Source of the DNA: Scenedesmus sp. ARA3
Taxonomy: Eukaryota; Chlorophyta; Chlorophyceae; Sphaeropleales; Scenedesmaceae
Length of the DNA stretch: 64,000 bases
Direction: 5' to 3'
Assembly: GCA_004335835.1 (NCBI GenBank)
Contig: RWJK01001113.1
Span: 56,886-120,885, forward strand
Shown here: in pieces, positions 56,925-64,000 of the stretch
How the letters are laid out: each line of letters opens with the position of its first letter
Position numbering within the stretch: the stretch's first letter is position 1
Position numbers and translations under genes: made by a program
The notes under the pieces: generated by a model
The model's database searches: none
Seen by the model: only the letters and a program-made list of their open reading frames with translations
What the model was told of the DNA's origin: nothing

Positions 56925-56998
56925 GGTTTAGCGGCTGGTGGAGCTGGCGGCAGGTCTGACTGAGCCTGCACCCATGGCTCAGGCCAGCTGAGCTGAGC
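56925..56998 (+). repeat. Echo of the VTC4 coding 3' end beyond the stop
   Basis: Copy of the RLVELAAGLT... to QSS/QAS-stop segment, about 65 bp downstream of the real stop, with its own in-frame TGA. Confidence 0.88.
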
Positions 56999-57069
56999 TG
57001 AGTTCATCTGAATGTGGGTCGAGGGTTTAGCCTTGGATGGTCAGGCTTATCAAGGTCTTTCTTTTGAGC

Positions 57070-57074
57070 TGTAA
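57070..57074 (+). terminator. TGTAA poly(A) signal candidate for VTC4
   Basis: Located about 200 nt after the stop codon. Confidence 0.45.
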
Positions 57075-58543
57075 CTAAGACGTGGGGTGAGGTCTGAGGT
57101 TTTGGCGGCTGAAGGGCGCCTGCAGTTGTGCCTGGGGTGCGCCTGGTGCGGTGCCTCACAGCTGGTGCTTGTGGGTGTGTACATGTTGCATGTCAATCAG
57201 GGGCTATGGGTGTGGTTGTGTGTGTTAGTATGCTGTGTGCAGCCGTGCCGCCCTGCATGCTACGTTGCACCTTGCCTCTGACTTTGTGCGCTTGGTGCGT
57301 GCTTTTGCGGCGGGGCGGCAGCGGCTGCTGGTGATGTTGGCGGCGGTGCTGCTCCGCTGTTGCATGCCGTGTCGCTGCCAGGGTGCAAAGCACGCAACGT
57401 GGGGCCCATGTTGTGTCTGTGGCTGCTTCCAGCTGGCGTGCCAGGTCGTTGTGCAGTGTTGTGGAGTATTATGTTGCTTGGTGCCATTTGCTGGCGCACG
57501 TCTGCACTGATCCGCACTCCAGCTGGCAGATGTACTACTGTTAGCAACTGTGTGTGTTGTGCATCGATTCTTAGGCAGCTGCTGCTCCTGCTGTTGTGGC
57601 TGTGTGCATCGTACAGCAGTTCGTGTGCAGAACAGCTGTTGACGCAGCAGTACTGCTGCTGCGGGCTGCAGCTGAAGCAGAAGCAGGGACGGTTTCGCGC
57701 AGCAGCTGCGTTGCAGCAGCTGCATCGAAGGTGTGTCTGTGCAGCAGCTGATCTGTCTGCTCTTCTGTGCCACAGTTGCACCACCGCTGGTTGTGGCAGC
57801 CACAGTGCCGCAGCCCCCACTGCACAAATGCGAGTGTGGCATACATTGGTTCGAGTCACTACGTGCTCAACGGTGCTTTGTGTGTGATCCCACATCGTTG
57901 TGTGGGGCGCCTGGTTTGTTTTAAGGGTTGGCAAGAATGGCTCATTGACAGGTGCCCTGCCATGGCAGCTGCTGGACAACAACATAACATCGGGGAATGT
58001 CATCAGGATGAACTCTGGTGGTGCTGCTGCTCCTTGTGCTGGTATGGGTTGCAAGTTTAGTTGGCGTCTCTGTGCGGCTCAAGGGCGCCACTTGGTGTAG
58101 ACACGTAATCGTGACCTATATTGACCGAAATTGTGATACAATTATTGGGTCTATCATCTGCTGAATGCAGCCGCATTACGATGCAGAGCACCTGAAGTTG
58201 AAGCAGCCATGGTGCCTTTGGGGGGCTTTTCTAGATATGCGAGTGAGCAAAATGTTGCATGCGTCTATTGCAGAATGTATCATCTTCCCTGCAATTCTTT
58301 ATACTGATGCAGAGCAGTCCTGAAGGCATATCATCCGGATTCGACTTGATACTACCTACACGGAGGGTCCAGGGTTCGGGGCGGCACATCAAATCCTAAC
58401 CGCAGCATGTGCAAGCTGCGATTGCTTCCTACTTTTCCCCGTTCATCGACAAAGCGACTTGTCCGTCATTTCGCAAACGTTTTTTTATAATTTGCGGCGA
58501 CAACTGTTCCAACTACACAAGCTCTACAGCTGCCGAACACAGC
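57075..58543. other. Intergenic region between VTC4 and paralogue C
   Basis: GT-rich DNA without a supportable gene; the open frames lack homology and splice context. The promoter of the downstream F-box/LRR gene should be at its right end. Confidence 0.45.
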
Positions 58544-58841
58544 ATGGCCGAGCTCCTCAAGGTCCTGCTCTGCCCTGCGCTGCTCAAACTCCTGACACCG
58601 CAAGACACATGCATGTTTAGGTGCTCCTGCTCGCAGCTGCGGGACATGTGGGTGCCCTGGCGCGACCACAGCATCGATTTCCAGCTGACTGACTCGGCCT
58701 CAGCCCTCTCCTGGCTGCATCAGAACATAGGGTCCATGCAGCAGCTGAGCCTTACGATAAGCACCACCTGTCATGGGGAGCTGAGCCTTACGATAAGCAC
58801 CACCTGTCATGAGGGGCAGCAGGTGAGCAGCCAGCAGCAGC

Positions 58842-58888
<47 letters not shown>

Positions 58889-60674
58889 TTGTTGCAGCCT
58901 GAGAATGCTGCAAGCGAATCAGCAGCAAAAATACGCCTCAAGCCACTGTAGAATCTGCGCTCCTGCACTGCACTGCAATCTGTTTGCGAGTGGGCCAGCA
59001 CAGGCAGCTGAGGTGTGAAAAAGCAGTGTGAGTTGTGTCATGGAATTTCCATCAGACACTAGCGCAGCACCAGGAGCTCAACAATCCCAATTGTTGTGTC
59101 TGCGCTGACCACACAAGCATTTGCCCCAAGCACTAAGTAATAACAGCGAATAGGTCAGGAGCTCTCCCTGCCGCGTCTGTCGCATCTGTCGTGCATATGG
59201 AAGCAAAACCCAATAAACGTGTCTGTCCTCCTTGCAGGAACTTGACCTGCCTGACCATCAGCGGCAAGCACATCTACATGCTGCCTCCCTTGCCACCACA
59301 GCTGCACAGCCTCCCTTGCCACCACAGCAGCTAGACCTGGAAGGCTGCCACAAACTGATCAGCCTGCCAGCCCTACCTACTACACTGCAGCAGCTGCTCT
59401 GCAGTTGCCCGAAGCTCGAGAGCCTGCCACAGCTGCCGCCGAGTCTGATGACTTTGAAGCTGAAGAAGTGCTGCGACTTGCAGCAGCTGCCAGCGCTGCC
59501 TGAAGGCCTCAAGCATCTATACCTGGAGGGCTGCGAGCGGCTGTCAGTGGTAAGCAGCAGCAACACAGTGACCAGTGCTGTTGGTATGCATGACTATGCA
59601 ATGAACCACAGCCATACCTTGTGTAGGTGGGCGCTGCATGTGAGCAGTGCAGTGTACTTCAAGATAGCCTCGGATCTGAAAAGTCGGCGATACACAGCAC
59701 TCTCGCGGTTCTGGCAGCGCTGCGTCACTGTTGGGATCGCTTTGCCGATGTTATCAGCTGCTTTCAGATCCTGCAGTCTGAAGCATTGGACGCCCTATAA
59801 CAGGCACGCATAGAACATCGCGCCAGATTATGATCAGTGTAGCTGCGACTGCCCTCCTCCACTTTCGCTCCGCCTCAACTCAACTCAACTGATATTGACA
59901 CCGCCGCACTCTGCCTTGCAGCTGCCAGAGCTGCCACCATCCCTGGCCCACCTGGAGTGCCATGCATGCAGCAACCTGCAGCAGCTCCCGCAGCTGGCGC
60001 ACAGCGGCATCACCCAGCTCGCCTGCAGCATCTGCCCCCTGCTGCAGCAGCTGCCAGACATGCCAGCCAGCCTTGTGAGCCTGTGTGCTCACAGCCTGCA
60101 TCAGCTCACCCAGCTACCCAGGCTGCCTGCAGAGACGCTTCAGGTGCTGCACCTCTTTGAAACATGCATAACAGAGCTGCCTAGCTCAATGCCGTGTCTC
60201 GAGGAGCTGCACTGCGGCCGCACACCCATCCAGCAGCTGCCAGCGCTGCCCCGTTGCCTGTCTTCCTTGCATCTGCAAGGCTTGGTGCTGCGGTCACTGG
60301 CAGTGCTGCCCAGCTGCCTGACCTTGCTGCGTTTACAGGGCTTCGAGCAGCTGCAGCAGCTGCCGGAGCAGCTGCCCCCGCAGCTGGTGAGCTTGGATGT
60401 CAGCCACTGCACGGCGCTGCAGCAGCTGCCAGAGCAGCTGCCTGCAGGGCTGAGAGGGCTGGACTGCAGTGGGTGCAGCGCGCTGCAGCAGCTGCCGGCG
60501 CAGCTGCCGCCTCAGCTAGAGACGTTGTGCGTCAGCCACTGCACAGCCCTGCAGCAGCTGCCGCTGCCGCCGCTGCCGCCCGCTCTGCAGGTGTTGGAGT
60601 GTCAGGGCTGCCGCAACACCGTGCGGCATCTCAACACTTCCACGCGTCGATTACGCAGCGCTGCGCGTGACTGA
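58544..60674 (+). CDS. F-box-like / short-LRR protein, paralogue C, 447 aa
   Basis: Exons 58544-58822, 59238-59549 and 59922-60674 join in phase, with splice sites homologous to paralogues A and B. The N-terminus MAELLKVLLCPALLKLLTPQ with CSCSQLRDMWVPWRDHSIDF and SALSWLHQNIGSM matches theirs. LRRs include LPALPTTLQQLLCSC, LPPSLMTLKLKKC, LPPSLAHLECHAC, LPPQLVSLDVSHC and LPAGLRGLDCSGC. Exon 1 ends in phase 0 rather than phase 2 and exon 2 carries a 26-bp duplication. The two changes cancel, leaving about 20 foreign residues (DLPDHQRQAHLHAA...) between F-box-like and LRR parts. Confidence 0.7.
58745..58816 (+). repeat. 36-bp tandem duplication in paralogue C exon 1
   Basis: The unit coding LSLTISTTCHGE is present twice in frame; paralogues A and B have it once. 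Confidence 0.92.
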
Positions 60675-60737
60675 AAGGGGCTAGGGCAGTGGGGCTAGGC
60701 CAACGTTGAGTGTGTAGTGTGCTGGTTGCCAGCACAG

Positions 60738-60742
60738 TGTAA
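60738..60742 (+). terminator. TGTAA poly(A) signal of paralogue C
   Basis: TGTAA 64 nt after the stop codon. Confidence 0.5.
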
Positions 60743-61181
60743 CGTTGTGTGAAGTTTGCCTGCTACCAGCTGGGCTGCATCTTATGTTACAGGCATGCAT
60801 GTATGTCAAGCAGATTTTTTAAATTTCAAGTCAAGTCGACCTGAATGCAAAAAAGATCACGTTTACGGGCTAAAACTGTGTGAAAATTCATGAGACCAAC
60901 GTGATTTTTGTATTTCCAGGCTAGCCCGGAAGGCAATTCTCGTGGACAGAGTTTTGAATCATCACGTCTAGGGCTAAAACTGTGTGGAGGTTCAATGTGA
61001 ACTGTTTGAAAGTTCAACGGACCAACGTGGCACACGATTGTGCCGCAGCCCAGAGCATCGAACGAGAGCAAAAGAGTTTCTTTCTTGTGCTTTTGAAGCT
61101 CATTCAACCTTCCCAGGGAGGTTGCAGCAGCCCTCTCAACCTTCCCAGGGAGGTTGCAGCAGCACTTTCAACATCCCTTGG

Positions 61182-61249
61182 GTTGATACGTATCAACCAG
61201 AAACCAAGTTGATACGTATCAACCAGAAACCCAGTTGATACGTATCAAT
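61182..61249. repeat. Three 16-bp palindromes at 26-bp spacing (left arm)
   Basis: GTTGATACGTATCAAC at 61182-61197 and 61208-61223, and a last-base variant at 61234-61249. The even spacing suggests cooperative binding sites for an element-encoded or host protein. Confidence 0.9.
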
Positions 61250-61271
61250 CAGAAACCCAGTACATACGCCG

Positions 61272-61348
61272 TGTATACCAGCGAACTCAGCGTAGGTCTC
61301 CCGCGGGGGGCAGCACGCGGGAGACCTACGCGGAGTTCGCTGGTATAC
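61272..61348. repeat. Hairpin insertion in the left arm
   Basis: Near-perfect inverted repeat with outer ends gtataccagcgaactc / gagttcgctggtatac and inner cgtaggtctcccgcg / cgcgggagacctacg. In the right arm the corresponding site reads simply ggtataccagcgctggtgtatat. Confidence 0.85.
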
Positions 61349-61366
61349 CGAAACGCGTATTTTCGC

Positions 61367-61376
61367 CATATATAGC
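61367..61376 (+). promoter_or_regulatory. Inward-facing TATA box, left arm
   Basis: catatatagc, about 70 bp before the start of the unique core; duplicated in the right arm facing the other way. Confidence 0.45.
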
Positions 61377-61439
61377 AGCTTCCAGCAGACACTCGAACTC
61401 AAGAGAAAACGTATTCCTCTTGCACGTGCTTTTGCCACG

Positions 61440-61639
61440 ACGAGGTTCTTGCGGCCGACGGTTTGCGTGTAGATGTTGGCGCCCACAAACCGGTGGATGG
61501 TGACGCCCTCCAGATTGTTGGACACTGCGTGTGTTGGCGCCAGCATGATTGGCCCGCCGGGGTACTGTGGCCCGGAGTAGTGCTGGCAGATCATCAGTGG
61601 CTGCATGAGGTGATCACCCAGTACAACGACACACCCCAC
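61440..61639 (-). pseudogene. Unrecognised coding fragment reading outward
   Basis: On the minus strand a frame reads YSGPQYPGGPIMLAPTHAVS, then LEGVTIHRFVGANIYTQTVG and RKNLVVAKARARG, before entering the left repeat. Its composition looks like a real protein C-terminus, with no triplet-repeat bias, but I do not recognise the family. It is cut at about 61590 where the integrase fragment begins on the other strand. Confidence 0.45.
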
Positions 61640-61977
61640 ACAAAACTCTGCGGTGCGACGCCTTCACAAGTTTACGGTGATTGGAACGCCATGTACAGAG
61701 TTTGGGAAGAAGACATCAAGTACAATAAGACTCTAGACCGGCAGATAGGCAGCATGTTCCAGCCTGATCAGTTTGTACGTCTCAAGCTTGCAAAGGGGCT
61801 ATTTGAAAAGGGGGCTACTCAAGTGTGGTCCAGCGAAGTCTATCAGGTCGTCACTGTGAGGGGATCGCGCGTAAAGCTGAAAACATACCCCGCAGGTGAG
61901 TTGGTGGCTCGTGAGGCCAAGCTGCAGCTTCAGCTGAATGAACTTCTAGAAGATCTAGATCTTCTCGAAGATCTTCG
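61589..61977 (+). pseudogene. Integrase C-terminal fragment, Maverick/Polinton type
   Basis: The frame reads HEVITQYNDTPHTKLCGATP, then QVYGDWNAMYRVWEED, then DQFVRLKLAKGLFEKGATQV and WSSEVYQVVTVRGSRVKLKT. The YN.T.H....PS.V segment and the VR....K..FEKG....WS.E.Y.V block are characteristic of the C-terminal part of Polinton integrases. The catalytic DDE core is missing, so the fragment cannot be active. The frame runs on to about 62191 into non-homologous sequence after ~61977. Confidence 0.7.
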
Positions 61978-61997
61978 AGTGAGCAAACCTCGAGGTA

Positions 61998-62458
61998 GTG
62001 CGAGCTCGCACTACCGTGCAGCCCGCTGCCATCGCAAAGGCCAACAAGCAATCCCGCCAGGACAGGCGCATGCGCAAAGAGGGCCTGCCAGAGCCACCGG
62101 TGGAGAAAGAGCGAGCAACCGTGGCCAAACACATCGTGGACATGCTGAAAGTGGGTCAGCTGGCGGTGCTGGATGTCGAGGGTGTCGATGATGGCAATGT
62201 TTTGACCTTTACAAAAGATGGCAAACAGGCTACGTGTATGCTGGCATCGTAACTCAAGTCAACAGTAAGAGACTGTACATGCAGTTGTTCGAGAGGGCGA
62301 CAGCAAGCAGCAGCGACCTCGCACAGAAAAAGCTGAAGCTGAGCGAAACTCGATACGCCATCGAACACAAGTCCAATGCAGACGCGCTGCTGTACGCCGG
62401 GGATCCCCCGCGCATCCGTTCTGACAAGACCACATCTCTGCCATGGCGGCCGTGGTAA
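61998..62458 (+). pseudogene. Frameshifted coding fragment in the element core
   Basis: Two overlapping frames look like one protein broken near 62233. The first reads MRKEGLPEPPVEKERATVAK, then VGQLAVLDVEGVDDGNVL. The second continues GYVYAGIVTQVNSKRLYMQL, then KLKLSETRYAIEHKSNADAL. It ends at the edge of the right repeat. The family was not recognised. Confidence 0.4.
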
Positions 62459-63098
62459 AGCACGTGCAAGAGGAGTACGTTTTCTCTTGAGTTCGAGTGT
62501 CTGCTGGAAGCTGCTATATATGGCGAAAATACGCGTTTCGGTATACCAGCGCTGGTGTATATATACGGCGTATGTACTGGGTTTCTGATTGATACGTATC
62601 AACTGGGTTTCTGGTTGATACGTATCAACTTGGTTTCTGGTTGATACGTATCAACCCAAGGGATGTTGAAAGTGCTGCTGCAGCCTCCCTTGGGAAGGTT
62701 GAGAGCACTAGTGCTGCTGCAACCTCCCTGGGAAGGTTGAGAGTGCTGCTGCAACCTCCCTGGGAAGGTTGAATGAGCTTCAAAAGCACAAGAAAGAAAC
62801 TCTTTAAAGAGCAAAATTTTGCTCTCGTTCGATGCTCTGGGCTGCGGCACAATCGTGTGCCACGTTGGTCCGAACTTTCAAACAGTTCACATTGAACTTC
62901 CACACAGTTTTAGCCCTAGACGTGATGATTCAAAATTCTGTCCACGAGAACTGCATTCCGGGCTAGCCTAGGAATACAAAAATCACGTTGGTCTCTTGAA
63001 TTTTCACACAGTTTTAGCCCGTAAACGTGATCTTTTTTGCATTCAGGTCGACTTGACTTGAAAATTAAAAAAAACCTGCTTGACATACATGCATGCCT
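62453..63098 (-). repeat. Right terminal inverted repeat
   Basis: Mirror of the left arm, including three palindromes (62588-62603, 62614-62629, 62640-62655) and a TATA box near 62514-62520 facing the core. It has an extra gggaaggtt block and lacks the left-arm hairpin. Confidence 0.9.
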
Positions 63099-64000
63099 TG
63101 GAATGAGGGGCAATTGAGTAGTGGGTTGTTAGTGCTACTACATTCCTTGCATTGCAATGGCTAGCCACGCCGCTGTAATGCATTGTAGGCAGGCTGGGTT
63201 GCGTAATGGCGAGGGCGGATGTGGCGGTACACTGTGGGTTCTGCTGCATACCTTGCATGGCACCTGTCCCTTTGCATTGGGTCCAGCGCTGTGGCTGCCA
63301 CAGGGTTGATATGTTGGTGTTCACAGAGAGTTTGCATATGGCATGAAAGCATGGAAGTGTCCTGAGCACGTAGGATCAAGAAGCGCGTCGATCAAGAAGC
63401 GCGTCGAAAGCATTCATGGTGTGTTCAAAGATAATGTGGCATTCGGGTTTCAAGCAGGCATGTGCGTTTGGGGCCCTTCCAGAATGCCACACATGCCAGG
63501 AAGTGAGGTGGCATCCATGGTTTGCTTGTGGGAGCAGCCCTGAGGTCCTCTCATGTGGGCTGCTGCTTTCGTTGCTGTGGCCACCCTGGAACGGTTGGCC
63601 TGGTGCATCCCGCCTTATGGAGTCCTGCAGTTTGTATTATCCATGTCACAATGCACAAGGGGATCACTGGCAGCAGCAACGTGCTATTGCTGTGCAGCTG
63701 AGTGGCGGCAACATGCCAGCGCTGTCAACCTGGTGTAGTGCGCAGATTGCAGACAGCTCGCACGTATATAGCTTTGTTGAAAGCTCGCATATATATAGCT
63801 ATATAGCTTTGCCGTGATGCAGTCTGGCAGTCTGCAAGCACGTTAGGGTGTTTAGCACTGCAGCAACTCCTTGTCGGTTACAGAGATGTGCGCTCTCATT
63901 GCTCTGGTGTTGTCCCTACCGCCAGGCTGTGTTCATTCCACAGGATAATCGATTATCTGGTGAATATCTCAAGGATAAACTGAATATCCCTCATGGCATG
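63099..64000. other. Right-hand flank, no gene supported
   Basis: Contains only short direct repeats ('gatcaagaagcgcgtcga' twice near 63373-63410; an AT-rich tatatagct repeat near 63765-63810). No coding sequence with homology is seen. Confidence 0.45.

Larger units (their letters stand above)
60791..61437 (+). repeat. Left terminal inverted repeat
   Basis: In order inward it carries two copies of a cttcccagggaggttgcagcag block, three palindromes GTTGATACGTATCAAC, a 77-bp hairpin unique to this arm, and a TATA-containing segment. It is the reverse complement of 62453-63098. Confidence 0.9.
60791..63098. mobile_element. Miniature Maverick/Polinton-like element with long terminal inverted repeats
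   Basis: The 2,308-bp unit is bounded by inverted repeats of about 646 bp (60791-61437 and 62453-63098) that begin AGGCATGCATGTATGTCAAG and are roughly 90-95% identical by eye. The ~1-kb core holds a fragment of a retroviral-type integrase like that of Maverick/Polinton elements and related algal polinton-like viruses, plus other open-frame pieces. DNA polymerase, ATPase, protease and capsid genes are absent, so it is an internally deleted derivative. No target-site duplication outside the repeats is evident. Because the terminal AGGCATGCATG contains palindromes (GCATGC, ATGCAT), a palindromic duplication could be hidden in the repeat ends. Confidence 0.8.

Noticed and set aside
57900..58100. 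Possible LRR-like exon (LTGALPWQLLDNN)
   Set aside because: Only one weak motif, no second repeat and no splice-compatible neighbours.
1..64000. 'ggtttagggtt'-type motifs in VTC4 and LRR introns as interstitial telomere repeats
   Set aside because: Occurrences such as 'gggtttagggttt' are short, irregular and tied to intron starts; no tandem (TTTAGGG)n or (TTTTAGGG)n array is present.

Overview
This is nuclear DNA of a green alga, most likely a chlorophycean (a Sphaeropleales/Scenedesmus-type genome would fit; this is inference). The genes are dense in introns with GT-AG boundaries, often gtgag...ctgcag. TGTAA poly(A)-type signals follow several stop codons. Coding and intronic DNA are saturated with CAG/CTG triplets, read as poly-Q, poly-A, poly-S or poly-L. 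There is one 166-bp assembly gap. No rRNA, tRNA or CRISPR array was recognised.

Layout, left to right. (1) 1-3492 (+): the 3' part of an extracellular-type leucine-rich-repeat (LRR) gene, possibly decaying. (2) 7076-4754 (-): a small armadillo-like/coiled-coil protein, 340 aa. (3) 15411-8089 (-): an 11-exon BTB-BACK-MATH-like protein, 867 aa. (4) 22715-16314 (-): a 9-exon secreted SGNH/GDSL-like hydrolase, 708 aa. (5) 26274-24308 and 29326-27487 (-): tandem paralogues with an F-box-like N-terminus and short LPxLP-type LRRs; a third copy lies at 58544-60674 (+). (6) 30445-40994 (+): a very large Ala/Gln-rich homologue of the meiotic crossover protein SHOC1/ZIP2. (7) 43003-42239 (-): a 128-aa ankyrin protein. 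(8) 47137-45190 (-) and 48035-56866 (+): VTC1 and VTC4, two subunits of the polyphosphate polymerase (vacuolar transporter chaperone) complex, head to head across an 897-bp shared promoter region. (9) 60791-63098: a 2.3-kb element with ~646-bp terminal inverted repeats around a fragment of a Maverick/Polinton-type integrase.

Exon models were joined by hand. For the ARM, BTB, SGNH, VTC1, VTC4, ankyrin and three F-box/LRR genes the exon lengths sum to an open frame with matching phases at every junction, which is strong internal support.

The most unusual property is genome-style rather than a single gene. In eight of the eleven genes (all except the three F-box/LRR genes), introns or flanks carry truncated, diverged direct copies ('echoes') of the adjacent exon. 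Copies upstream of an exon keep the acceptor and the exon's 5' part; copies downstream keep the 3' part and the donor. Arrays reach five to seven copies.

Functionally, VTC1 and VTC4 should act together in acidocalcisome/vacuole polyphosphate synthesis. The other genes look unrelated to each other.
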